NCBI GenBank assembly: GCA_013076295.1
Contig: RQOL01000419.1
Span: forward strand, 22,400 to 86,399
Direction of reading: 5' to 3'
DNA from: Sanderia malayensis
Lineage: Eukaryota > Cnidaria > Scyphozoa > Semaeostomeae > Pelagiidae
DNA: 64,000 bases
Under the pieces are notes generated by a model that was not told the DNA's origin, searched no databases, and saw nothing but the letters and a program-made list of their open reading frames with translations. The position numbers and the translations under genes are program-made. The number at the start of each line of letters is the position of its first letter. Position 1 is the stretch's first letter. Positions 10,965 to 21,589 of the stretch are shown here, in pieces.

Positions 10965-11560
10965 AAATTGTTTTCGCTGAATTGACGTGGAATCATGCGC
11001 AAAATGTGGGAATGAATCCTAATTTTGATTAGTGTAAGTTGCGGGAGTAAAAGTTAATTTTTATTGGTGTAAATTGTGGGAATGAAAGTTAATTTTTATT
11101 AGTGTCAATTGTGGGAATGAGTGTTGTCTTTTATTAGTGTAAATTGTGGGAATGAATTTTAAAATAACTGAAACAAGTAACTAAAAGTGTATAACAGTTT
11201 GTTTTCGCTGAATTGACGTGGAACCATGCGCAAATTGTGGGAATGAATGTTAATTTTGATTAGTGTAAGTTGCGGGAAAAAGAGGTAATTTCTATTGGTG
11301 TAAATTGTGGGAATGAGTGTTATCTTTTTTTCGTGGAAATTGTGGGAATGAATGTTAATATTACTGAAAAAAGTAACTAAAGGTGTATGACAAATTGTTT
11401 TCGCTGAATTGACGTGGAATCATGCGCAAATTGTGGGAATGAATGTTAATTTTGATTAGTGTAAGTTGCGGGAAAAAAAGGTAATTTCTATTGGTGTAAA
11501 TTGTGGGAATGAGTGTTATCTTTTATTCGTGGAAATTGTGGGAATGAATGTTAATATTAC
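10965..11560 (+). repeat. Block repeated at +1,696 bp (12,660-13,256)
   Basis: Contains the unusual junction AATTTTAAAATAACTGAAAC followed by AAGTAACTAAAAGTG (ACTA of U at 11,180 and 12,876) and the S2 variant GCGGGAAAAA.AGGTAATTTC. The two copies match closely over about 600 bp and then part. A related monomer with AAAATAACTGAAACAAGTAAC also occurs near 640 and 3,925. Confidence 0.75.
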
Positions 11561-13529
11561 TGAAAAAGTAACTAAAGGTGCATAACAATTTGTTTTCGCT
11601 GAATTGACGTGGAATCATGCGCAAAATGTGGGAATAAATGTTAATTTTGATTAGTGTAAGTTGCGGAAATAAAAGGTAATTTTCATTGGTGTAAATTGTG
11701 GGAATGAGTGTTATCTTTTATTAGTGTAAATTGTGGGAATGAATGTTAATATGAATGAAAAAGGTAACTAAAGGTGCATAACAATTTGCTTTCGCTGAAT
11801 TGACGCGGAATCATGCGCAAATTGTGGGAATGAATGTCAATTTTGATTAGTGTAAGTTGCGGGAACAAAAGTTAATTTTTATTGCTGTAAATTGTGGGTG
11901 TGAAAGTTAGTTTTTATTAGTGTAAATTGTGGGAATGAGTGTTATCTTTTATTCGTGGAAATTGTGGAAATGAATGTTAATATTACTGAAAAAAGTAACT
12001 AAAAGTGTATAACAATGTGTTTTCGCTGAATTGACGTGGAATCATGCGCCAATTGTGGGAATGAATCTTAATTTTGATTAGTGAAAGTTGCGGGAACAAA
12101 AGTTAATTTTTATTGGTGTAAATTGTAGGAGTGAAAGTTAGTTTTTATTAGTGTAAACTGTGGCAATGAGTGTTATCTTTTATTAGTGTAAATTGTGGGA
12201 ATGAATGTTAATATTACTGAAAAAAGTAAATAAAAGTGTATAAGAATTTGTTTTCGCTGAAATGATGTGGAATCATGGGAATGAATCCTAATTTTGATTA
12301 GTGTAAGTTTCGGGAATAAAAGTTAATTTTTAATGGTGTAAATTGTGGGAGTGAGTGTTATCTTTTATTAGTGTAAATTGTGGGAATGAATGTTAATATT
12401 ACTGGAAAAAAGTAACTAAAAGTGTATAACAATTTGTTTTCTCTGAATTGACGTGGAATCATGCGCCAATTGTGGGAATGAATCTTAATTTTGATTAGTG
12501 TAAGTTGCGGGAACAAAAGTTAATTTTTATTGGTGTAAATTGTAGGAGTGAAAGTTAGCTTTTATTAGTGTAAACTGTGGAATGAGTGTTATCTTTTATT
12601 CGTGGAAATTGTGGGAATGAATGTTAATATTTCTGAAAAAAGTAACTAAAAGTGTATAACAAATTGTTTTCGCTGAGTTGACGTGGAATCATGCGCAAAA
12701 TGTGGGAATGAATCCTATTTTTGATTAGTGTAAGTTGCGGGAGTAAATGTTAATTTTTATTGGTGTAAATTGTGGGAATGAAAGTTAATTTTTATTAGTG
12801 TCAATTGTGGGAATGAGTGTTGTCTTTTATTAGTGTAAATTGTGGGAATGAATTTTAAAATAACTGAAACAAGTAACTAAAAGTGTATAACAGTTTGTTT
12901 TCGCTGAATTGACGTGGAACCATGCGCAAATTGTGGGAATGAATGTTAATTTTGATTAGTGTAAGTTGCGGGAAAAAAAGGTAATTTCTATTGGTGTAAA
13001 TTGTGGGAATGAGTGTTATCTTTTATTCGTGGAAATTGTGGGAATGAATGTTAATATTACTGAAAAAAGTAACTAAAGGTGTATGACAAATTGTTTTCGC
13101 TGAATTGACGTGGAATCATGCGCAAATTGTGGGAATGAATGTTAATTTTGATTAGTGTAAGTTGCGGGAAAAAAAGGTAATTTCTATTGGTGTAAATTGT
13201 AGGAATGAGTGTTATCTTTTATTCGTGGAAATTGTGGGAATGAATGTTAATATTACTGAAAAAAGTAACTAAAGGTGTATGACAAATTGTTTTCGCTGAA
13301 TTGACGTGGAATCATGCGCAAATTGTGGGAATGAATGTTAATTTTGATTATTGTAAGTTTCGGGAATAAAAGTTAATTTTTATTGGTGTAAATTGTGGGA
13401 ATGAGTGTTATCTTTTATTAGTGTAAGTTGTGGGAATGAATGTTAATATTACTGAAAAAAGTAACTAAAAGTGTATAACAATTTGTTTTCGCTGAATTGA
13501 CGTGTAATCATGCGCCAATTGTGGGAATG

Positions 13530-13537
13530 AATCTTAA
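13530..13537 (+). repeat. Left 8-bp direct repeat AATCTTAA (possible target-site duplication)
   Basis: AATCTTAA ends the left satellite flank and occurs again at 14,488-14,495, where satellite resumes. In uninterrupted monomers this 8-mer occurs once in the same context (for example 3,540-3,547, followed by TTTTGATTAGTG). That is what a target-site duplication would look like. The motif is AT-rich and common here, so chance is not excluded. Confidence 0.5.
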
Positions 13538-13550
13538 TTTTTCTTTTTTT

Positions 13551-13563
13551 AGCAGATTCTGCT
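13551..13563. repeat. Small perfect inverted repeat AGCAGA-T-TCTGCT
   Basis: A 6-bp arm inverted repeat with a one-base centre, close to the left edge of the island. No T-tract terminator context is convincing and no gene precedes it, so it is recorded only as a structure. Confidence 0.5.
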
Positions 13564-13692
13564 AAAATTCTTATTGACTCCCGAGTGTTATATCCTAAAC
13601 TACATTTCATTTTGCTCTATTGCCATTCATTTTTAAACACTCACACGCTAACTAAATTGATATATTAAATTAAATAATTTTGGGAGCTTTCA

Positions 13693-13715
13693 CCTCACAT
13701 CTGAGGTCTCCTCAG
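13693..13715. repeat. Overlapping hairpins CCTCA/TGAGG and CTGAGG/CCTCAG
   Basis: CCTCA (13,693-13,697) pairs with TGAGG (13,702-13,706) across CATC. CTGAGG (13,701-13,706) pairs with CCTCAG (13,710-13,715) across TCT. The central arm can fold with either neighbour, giving two mutually exclusive hairpins within 23 bp. Function unknown. Confidence 0.5.
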
Positions 13716-13738
13716 CCAACTGATTTTGGTAACGTTCG

Positions 13739-13790
13739 AAATTAGGATTCATTCCCATGATTCCACGTCATTTCAGCGAAAACAAATTCT
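13739..13790 (-). repeat. 52-bp satellite fragment in inverted orientation
   Basis: The reverse complement reads AGAATTTGTTTTCGCTGAAA then TGACGTGGAATCATGGGAAT then GAATCCTAATTT. This is identical to the U/S1 join of the 185-bp monomer class (compare 894-945). It is the only minus-oriented satellite I found. The matched class lacks GCGCAAATTGT, so the source was specifically a 185-bp-type monomer. The match stops abruptly on both sides (TTCG before, CAATG after). Confidence 0.9.
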
Positions 13791-13804
13791 CAATGTTTGT
13801 TCTC

Positions 13805-13824
13805 AATGAATGTTTTTATTACTG
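13805..13824 (+). repeat. Degenerate forward satellite fragment (S5/U joint)
   Basis: AATGAATGTTTTTATTACTG differs from the usual AATGAATGTTAATATTACTG at only two of 20 positions and lies 14 bp after the inverted fragment, in the opposite orientation. It is short and AT-rich, so relatedness is likely but not certain. If real, the island holds remnants of a satellite inversion junction. Confidence 0.45.
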
Positions 13825-14060
13825 TCGAGAACCGCATCCCGACACACCAGCAATAGGTGGGTGCCAGCAACACTCCCAGTGATAGGTGGGAACCAGCGAA
13901 AAAAGACTCGTCCCGGACAGTCTTGGTTCCAGTACACCCTCTGCCGATGCATCGCCACCTGAAGCCCTCGAGGACATCGCATTTGCCGCTTCAACAGATT
14001 GTGACCAAGCATCCAATCTATATACCGCGCTAGTCGAGACGAACAATTTCGAATAATTCA
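13825..14060. other. GC-richer core of the island, no recognised gene
   Basis: Base composition here departs sharply from the surrounding satellite. It contains a 22-bp imperfect direct repeat: 13,847-13,868 and 13,876-13,897, 18 of 22 matching, 29 bp apart, sharing ATAGGTGGG and CCAGC. A minus-strand frame of 80 codons spans 14,061 to 13,819, and an overlapping 69-codon frame lies in another phase. Neither resembles a family I know, and both use the repeat and satellite edge as sequence. It could be a decayed gene or element fragment, or non-coding. Confidence 0.4.
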
Positions 14061-14150
14061 AAGAGATTCATGTTTATTTCAATTATAGTTAACGATAGCG
14101 AAGATGTGGACGTGTAGGTTTGGTACAGAAAATGACAAACGAAGTACGTC

Positions 14151-14197
14151 TCCTTAACTCCATTATATATGTGTAAGTTTCCTTAACTCCATTATAT
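14151..14197 (+). repeat. Two copies of an 18-bp direct repeat, 29 bp apart
   Basis: TCCTTAACTCCATTATAT occurs at 14,151-14,168 and 14,180-14,197, with perfect identity. Between them lies ATGTGTAAGTT, which contains a satellite-like GTGTAAGTT. The 29-bp spacing equals that of the other direct repeat in the island (13,847/13,876). Confidence 0.75.
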
Positions 14198-14204
14198 GCC
14201 AACA

Positions 14205-14293
14205 CAAGGTTTGTTGTCCATAGTTCAAACCGAGGTTAATGTAAAATGGCAATTACTATATTCAAGGTATCATCTTCACACCTTCAAACCTTG
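14205..14293. repeat. 9-bp inverted repeat CAAGGTTTG / CAAACCTTG
   Basis: Arms at 14,205-14,213 and 14,285-14,293 are exact reverse complements 71 bp apart. Short enough to arise by chance, but noted because no other structure explains the right half of the island. Confidence 0.4.
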
Positions 14294-14461
14294 AATATTT
14301 CATGTTGCAAGGAAGTATGCTTGGCTATTTAATTGTTCTTTCAATGCGTCAAACTCAAACCTAATCTTATTTTCCCCCATCAACTTTTCTATGTTGCTCA
14401 ACTTTGCGATTCTAGCAGCATGTTGGTGAATAAAGGCAGCAATGGCTCTGTGATACATGGC

Positions 14462-14487
14462 AAAAAATAATAAAAATAATAATTTTT
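14462..14487 (+). repeat. A-rich tract at the right end of the island
   Basis: AAAAAATAATAAAAATAATA followed by ATTTTT lies immediately before the right AATCTTAA. An A-rich tail next to a target-site duplication is the usual 3' end of an LTR-less retroposon read on the + strand. With no other hallmark this remains tentative. Confidence 0.45.
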
Positions 14488-14495
14488 AATCTTAA
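14488..14495 (+). repeat. Right 8-bp direct repeat AATCTTAA
   Basis: Partner of 13,530-13,537. Satellite restarts here as AATCTTAACTTTGATTAGTG. The flank has domain 2 features (AAAAGTAAATTTTTGTTGG), unlike the left flank, so the two sides need not come from a single split monomer. Confidence 0.5.
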
Positions 14496-14828
14496 CTTTG
14501 ATTAGTGTAAGTTGCGGGAATAAAAGTAAATTTTTGTTGGTGTAAATTGGGGAAATGAGTGTTATCTTTCATTGGTGTAAATTGTGGGAATGAATGTTAA
14601 TATTACTGAAAAAAAGTAACTAAACGTGCACAAGAATTTGTTTTCGCTGAATTGACGTGGAATCATGCGCAAAATGTGGGAATAAATGCTAATTTTATTA
14701 GTGTAAGCTGCGGAAATAAAAGGTAATTTTCATTGGTGTAAATTGTGGGAATGAGTGTTATCTTTTATTAGTGTAAATTGTGGGAATGAATGTAAATATT
14801 ACTGAAAAAAGTAACTAAAGGTGTATGA

Positions 14829-14850
14829 CAATTTGTTTTAGGTAAATTGA
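14829..14850 (+). repeat. Variant U core TTTTAGGTAAATTGACG
   Basis: Here U reads TTTTAGGTAAATTG instead of TTTTCGCTGAATTG. The same replacement occurs near 18,126, 18,322, 18,908 and 19,661, usually with GTGTATGACAATTTG upstream, and I did not see it outside domain 2. It marks a domain-specific lineage of monomers. Confidence 0.7.
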
Positions 14851-15479
14851 CGTGGAATCATGCGCAAATTGTGGGAATGAATGTTAATTTTGATTAGTGT
14901 AAGTTGCGGAAATAAAAGGTAATTTTCATTGGTGTAAATTGTGGGAATGAGTGTTATCTTTCATTAGTGTAAATTGTGGGAATGAATGTTAATATGAATG
15001 AAAAAGGTAACTAAAAGTGCATAACAATTTGTTTTCGCTGAATTGACGTGGAATCTTGCGCAAATTGTGGGAATGATTGTTAATTTTGATTAGTGTAAGT
15101 TGCGGGAATAAAAGTTAATTTTTATTGCTGTAAATTGTGAGAATGTGTGTTATCTTTTATTAGTGTAAATTGTGGGAATGAATGTTAATATTACTGAAAA
15201 GGGTAACTAAAAGTGTATAAGAATTTCTTTTCGCTGAATTGACGTGGAAGCATGCGCAAATTGGGGGAAGGAAAGCTAATTTTGATTGGTGTAAGTTGCG
15301 GGAATAAATGTAAATTTTTATTGGTGTAAATTGTGGAAATGAGTGTTATCTTTCATTAGTGTAAATTGTGGGAATGAATGTTAATATGAATGAAAAAGGT
15401 AACTAAAAGTGCATAACAATGTGTTTTCGCTGAATTTACGTGGAATCATGCGCAAATTGTGGCAATGAATCTTCATTTT

Positions 15480-16350
15480 GATTGTGTAGGTTGCGGGAAG
15501 AAAAGTAAATTTTTGTTGGTGTAAATTGTGGGAATGAGTGTTATTTTTATTAGTGTAAATTGTGGGAATGAATGTTAATATTACTGAAAAAAAGTAACTA
15601 AACGTGCACAAGAATTTGTTTTCGCTGAATTGACGTGGAATCATGCGCAAAATGTGGGAATAAATGCTAATTTTATTAGTGTAAGCTGCGGAAATAAAAG
15701 GTAATTTTCATTGGTGTAATTGTGGGAATGAGTGTTATCTTTTATTAGTGTAAATTGTGAGAATGAACGTTAATATTACTGAAAAAAAGTAACTAAATGT
15801 GCACAACAATTTGTTTTCGCTGAATTGACATGGAATCTTGCGCAATTGTGGGAATGAATGTTAACTTTGATTAGTGTAAGTTGCGGGAATAAAAGTTAAT
15901 TTTATTGCTGTAAATTGTGAGAATGAGTGTTATCTTTTATTAGTGCAAATTGTGGAATGAATGTTAATATTACTGAAAAGGGTAACTAAAAGTGTATAAG
16001 AATTTCTTTTCGCTGAATTGACGTGAATCATGCGCAAATTGGGGGAAGGAAAGCTAATTTTGATTGGTGTAAGTTGCGGGAATAAATGTAAATTTTGTTG
16101 GTGTAAATTGTGGAAATGAGTGTTATCTTTCATTAGTGTAAATTGTGGGAATGAATGTTAATATGAATGAAAAAGGTAACTAAAAGTGCATAACAATGTG
16201 TTTTCGCTGAATTTACGTGGAATCATGCGCAAATTGTGGCAATGAATCTTCATTTTGATTTGTGTAGGTTGCGGGAAGAAAAGTAAATTTTGTTGGTGTA
16301 AATTGTGGGAATGAGTGTTATCTTTTATAGTGTAAATTGTGGGAATGAAT
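15480..16350 (+). repeat. Satellite stretch with clustered one-base deletions
   Basis: Compared with paralogous copies (15,000-15,450, 20,050-20,560), runs here are often one base short: GGTGTAATTG (15,713), GCGCAATTGTGGG (15,840), TTGTGGAATGAATG (15,951), GACGTGAATC (16,019) and AAATTTTGTTGG. The offset to the copy about 780 bp upstream shrinks from 781 to 777 bp across the segment. Real decay is possible. Uneven consensus quality in the assembly is equally likely. Confidence 0.6.
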
Positions 16351-19300
16351 GTTAATATTACTGAAAAAAAAATAACTAAAAGTGCACAACAATTTGTTGT
16401 CGCTGAATTGAAGTGAAATCATGCGCAAAATGTGGGAATGAATGTCAATTTTGATTAGTGTAAGTTGCGGGAATAAAAGTTAATTTTTATTGGTGTAAAT
16501 TGTGGGAATGAATGTTAATATGAATGAAAAAGGTAACTAAAAGTGCATAAAAATTTGCTTTGGCTGAATTGACGCGGAATCATGCGCAAATTTCGTGAAT
16601 GAATGTCAATTTTGATTAGTGTAAGTTGCGGGAGTAAATGTTAAATTTTATTGGTGTAAATTGTGGGAATGAGTGTTATGTTTTATTAGTGTAAATTGTG
16701 GGAATGAATGTTAATATTACTGAAAAGAGTAACTAAAAGTGTATAACAATTTGTTTTCGCTGAATTGACGTGGAATCATGCGCAAATTGTGGCAATGAAT
16801 CTTCATTTTGATTTGTGTAGGTTGCGGGAAGAAAAGTAAATTTTTGTTGGTGTAAATTGTGGGAATGAGTGTTATCCTTTATTAGTGTAAATTGTGGGAA
16901 TGAATGTTAATATGAATGAAAAAGGTAACTAAAAGTGCATAAAAATTTGCTTTGGCTGAATTGACGCGGAATCATGCGCAAATTTCTTGAATGAATGTCA
17001 ATTTTGATTAGTGTAAGTTGCGGGAGTAAATGTTAAATTTTTATTGGTGTAAATTGTGGGAATGAGTGTTATCTTTTATTAGTGTAAACTGTGGGAATGA
17101 ATGTTAATATTACTGAAAAAAGTAACTAAATGTGCACAACAATTTGTTTTCGCTGGATTGACGTGGAATCATGCGCAAAATGTGGGAATAAATGTTAATT
17201 TTGATTAGTGTAAGTTGCGGGAGTAAATGTTAAATTTTTATTGGTGTAAATTGTGGGAATGAGTGTTATTTTTTATTAGTGTAAATTGTGGGAATGAATG
17301 TTAATATTACTGAAAAGAGTAACTAAATGTGCACAACAATTTGTTTTCGCTGGATTGACGTGGAATCATGCGCAAAATGTGGGAATAAATTTTAATTTGA
17401 TTAGTGTAAGTTGCGGGAGTAAATGTTAAATTTTTATTGGTGTAAATTGTGGGAATGAGTGTTATTTTTTATTAGTGTAAATTGTGGGAATGAATGTTAA
17501 TATTACTGAAAAGAGTAACTAAAAGTGTATAACAATTTGTTTTCGCTGAATTGACGTGGAATCATGCGCAAATTGTTGGAATGAATGTTAATTTTTATCA
17601 GTATAAGTTGCGGGAATGAGAATTAATTTCATTGGTGTAAATTGTGGAAATGAGTGTTATCTTTTATTAGTGTAAATTGTGGCAATGAGTGTTAATATTA
17701 CTGAAAGATGTAACTAAAAGTGCATAACAATGTTTTTTCGCTGAATTTACGTGGAATCATGCCGCAAATTGTTGCAATGAATCTTCATTTGATTTGTGTA
17801 GGTTGCGGGAAGAAAAGTAAATTTTTGTTGGTGTAAATTGTGGGAATGAGTATTATCTTTTATTAGTGTAAATTGTGGGAATGAATGTTAATATTACTGA
17901 AAAAAAGTAACTAAACGTGCACAAGAATTTGTTTTCGCTGAATTGACGTGGAATCATGCGCAAAATGTGGGAATAAATGCTAATGTTATTAGTGTAAGCT
18001 GCGGAAATAAAAGGTAATTTTCATTGGTGTAAATTGTGGGAATGAGTGTTATCTTTTATTAGTGTAAATTGTGGGAATGAATGTAAATATTACTGAAAAA
18101 AGTAACTAAAAGTGTATGACAATTTGTTTTAGGTAAATTGACGTGGAATCATGCGCAAATTGTGGGAATGAATGTTAATTTTGATTAGTGTAAGTTGCGG
18201 AAATAAAAGGTAATTTTCATTGGTGTAAATTGTGGGAATGAGTGTTACCTTTTATTAGTGTAAATTGTGGGAATGAATGTAAATATTACTGAAAAAAGTA
18301 ACTAAAAGTGTATGACAATTTGTTTTAGGTAAATTGACGTGGAATAATGCGCAAATTGGGGGAAGGAAAGCTAATTTTGATTGGTGTAAGTTGCGGGAAT
18401 AAAAGTTAATTTTTGTTGGTGTAAATTGTGGAAATGAGTGTTATCTTTCATTAGTGTAAATTGTGGGAATGAATGTTAATATGAATGAAAAAGGTAACTA
18501 AAAGTGCATAACAATGTGTTTTCGCTGAATTTACGTGGAATCATGCGCAAATTGTGGCAATGAATCTTCATTTTGATTTGTGTAGGTTGCGGGAAGAAAA
18601 GTAAATTTTGTTGGTGTAAATTGTGGAATGAGTGTTATCTTTTATTAGTGTAAATTGTGGGAATGAATGTAAATATTACTGAAAAAAAAATAACTAAAAG
18701 TGCACAACAATTTGTTGTCGCTGAATTGACGTGGAATCATGCGCAAAATGTGGGAATAAATGCTAATTTCATTAGTGTAAGCTGCGGAAATAAAAGGTAA
18801 TTTTCATTGGTGGAAATTGTGGGAATGAGTGTTATCTTTTATTAGTGTAAATTGTGGGAATGAATGTAAATATTACTGAAAAAAGTAACTAAAAGTGTAT
18901 GACAATTTGTTTTAGGTAAATTGACGTGAAATCATGCGCAAAATGTGGGAATAAATGTTAATTTTGATTAGTGTAGGTTGCGGGAAGAAAAGTAAATTTT
19001 TGTTGGTGTAAATTGTGGGAATGAGTGTTATCTTTTATTAGTGTAAATTGTGGGAATGAATGGTAATATGACTGAATAAAGTAACTAAAGGTGGATAACA
19101 ATTTGTTTTCGTTGAATTGACGCGGAATCATGCGCAAATTGTGGGAATTAATGTCAATTTTGATTAGTGTAAGTTGCGGGAGTATATGTTAAATTATTAT
19201 TGGTGTAAATTGTGGGAATGAGTGTTATCATTTATTAGTGTAAATTGTGGGAATGAATGGTAATATGACTGAAAAAAGTAACTAAAAGTGCATAACAAAT

Positions 19301-21589
19301 TTGTTTTCGCTGAATTGACGTTGAATCATGCGCAAATTGTTGCAATGAATGTTAATTTTGATTAGTGTAAGTTGCGGGAATGAGCGTTATCTTTTATTCG
19401 TGGAAATTGTGAAAATTAATGTTAATATTACTGGGAAAAGTAATTAAAAATGCATAACAAATTGTTTTCGCTGAATTGACGTGGAATCATGCGCAAATTG
19501 TGCGAATGAATGTCAATTTTGATTAGTGTAAGTTGCGGGAGTAAATGTTAAATTTTTATTGGTGTAAATTGTGGGAATGAGTGTTATCTTTTATTAGTGT
19601 AAATTGTGGGAATGAATGTTAATATTACTGAAAAGAGTAACTAAAAATGTATGACAATTTGTTTTAGGTAAATTGACGCGGAATCATGCGCAAATTGTGG
19701 GAATGAATGTTAACTTTGATTAGTGTAAGTTGCGGGAACAAAAGTTAATTTTTATTGCTGTAAATTGTGAGAATGAGTGTTATCCTTTATTAGTGTAAAT
19801 TGTGGGAATGAATGTTAATATTACTGAAAAGGGTAACTAAAAGTGTATAAGAATTTCTTTTCGCTGAATTGACGTGGAATCATGCGCAAAATGTGGGAAT
19901 AAATGCTAATTTTGATTAGTGTAAGCTGCGGAAATAAAAGGTAATTTTCATTGGTGTAAATTGTGGGAATGAGTGTTATCTTTTATTAGTGTAAATTGTG
20001 GGAATGAATGTTAATATTACTGAAAAAAGTAACTAAATGTGCAAAACAATTTGTTTTCGCTGAATTGACGTGGAATCTTGCGCAAATTGTGGGAATGAAT
20101 GTTAACTTTGATTAGTGTAAGTTGCGGGAATAAAAGTTAATTTTTATTCTGTAAATTGTGAGAATGAGTGTTATCTTTTATTAGTGTAAATTGTGGGAAT
20201 GAATGTTAATATTACTGAAAAGGGTAACTAAAAGTGTATAAGAATTTTTTTTTCGCTGAATTGACGTGGAATCATGCGCAAATTGGGGGAAGGAAAGCTA
20301 ATTTTGATTGGTGTAAGTTGCGGGAATAAAAGTAAATTTTTGTTGGTGTAAATTGTGGAAATGAGTGTTATCTTTCATTAGTGTAAATTGTGGGAATGAA
20401 TGTTAATATGAATGAAAAAGGTAACTAAAAGTGCATAACAATGTGCTTTCGCTGAATTTACGTGGAATCATGCGCAAATTGTGGCAATGAATCTTCATTT
20501 TGATTTGTGTAGGTTGCGGGAAGAAAAGTAAATTTTTGTTGGTGTAAATTGTGGGAATGCGTGTTATCTTTTATTAGTGTAAATTGTGGGAATGAATGTT
20601 AGTATTACTGAAAAAAAATAACTAAAAGTGCACAACAATTTGTTGTCGCTGAATTGACGTGAAATCATGCGCAAAATGTGGGAATAAATGTTAATTTTGA
20701 TTAGTGTAAGTTGCGGAAATAAAAGGTAATTTTCATTGGTGTAAATTGTGGGAATGAGTGTTATCTTTTATTAGTGTAAATTGTGGGAATGAATGTTAAT
20801 ATGAATAAAAAAGGTAACTAAAAGTGCATAACAATTTGCTTTCGCTGAATTGACGCGGAATCATGCGCAAATTTTGGAAATGAATGTTAATATTACTGAA
20901 AAGAGTAACTAAAAGTGTATAACAATTTGTTTTCGCTGAATTGACGTGGAATCATGCGCAAATTGTTGGAATGAATGTTAATTTTTATCAGTGTAAGTTG
21001 CGGGAATGAGAATTAATTTTCATTCGTGTAAATTGTGGGAATGAGTGTTATCTTTTATTAGTGTAAATTGTGGCAATGAGTGTTAATATTACTGAAAGAT
21101 GTAACTAAAAGTGCATAACAATGTGTTTTCGCTGAATTGCCGTGGAATCATGCGCAAATTGTGGCAATGAATCTTCATTTTGATTTGTGTAGGTTGCGGG
21201 AGTAAATGTGAAATTATCATTGGTGTAAATTGTGGGAATGAGTGTTATCTTTTATTAGTGTAAATTGTGGGAATGAATGTTAATATTACTGAAAAAAGTA
21301 ACTAAAAGTGTATAACAGTTTGTTTTCTCTGAATTGACGTGGAATCATGCGCATATTGTGGGAAGGAAAGCTAATTTTGATTAGTGTCAGTTGCGGGAGT
21401 AAATGTGAAATTATCATTGGTGTAAATTGTGGGAATGAGTGTTATCATTTATTAGTGTAAATTGTGGGAATTAATGTTAATATTACTGAAAAAAAGTAAC
21501 TAAAAGTGCACAACAATTTGTTTTCGCTGAATTGACGTGGAATCATGCGCAAAATGTGGGAATAAATGTTAATTTTGATTAGTGAAAGC

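Larger units (their letters stand above)
1..13537 (+). repeat. Satellite domain 1 (mixed 231/220/185/126-bp monomers)
   Basis: Continuous head-to-tail satellite with no gene. Successive U segments lie 185, 231, 231, 231, 185, 225, 231 and 185 bp apart over the first 1.7 kb, so monomers of two main lengths alternate. Typical U cores here are TTTTCGCTGAATTGACGTGG, and most S5/U joints contain TAATATTAC. Several blocks were copied locally (see separate entries). All units read the same way. Short reading frames on the minus strand (for example 2734-2928) are low-complexity translations of the repeat, rich in His, Asn, Ser and Thr, and are not genes. The left edge lies outside the window. Confidence 0.95.
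13538..14487. other. 950-bp non-satellite island, unclassified insertion
   Basis: The only stretch in the window that is not head-to-tail satellite. It appears composite: 13,538-13,738 is AT-rich unique sequence with small hairpins; 13,739-13,790 is satellite in reverse orientation; 13,805-13,824 resembles forward satellite; 13,825-14,060 is clearly richer in GC; 14,061-14,487 is AT-rich and ends in an A-rich tract. I see no terminal inverted repeats, tRNA-like promoter or recognisable transposase or reverse transcriptase. An A-rich right end plus an 8-bp flanking repeat would fit a short retroposed or non-autonomous element. Filler DNA from break repair is the main alternative. Confidence 0.7.

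Noticed and set aside
13551..13563. Rho-independent terminator
   Set aside because: The hairpin has no gene upstream and the T-run lies before it, not after.
13819..14061. 80-codon and overlapping 69-codon minus-strand frames in the island as genes
   Set aside because: No family resemblance, no conserved motif, frames compete in the same DNA and one runs into degenerate satellite. Kept only as part of the island description.
13538..14487. hAT transposon on the basis of an 8-bp target-site duplication
   Set aside because: No terminal inverted repeats at the two ends and no transposase; the 8-mer alone is not enough in AT-rich satellite.
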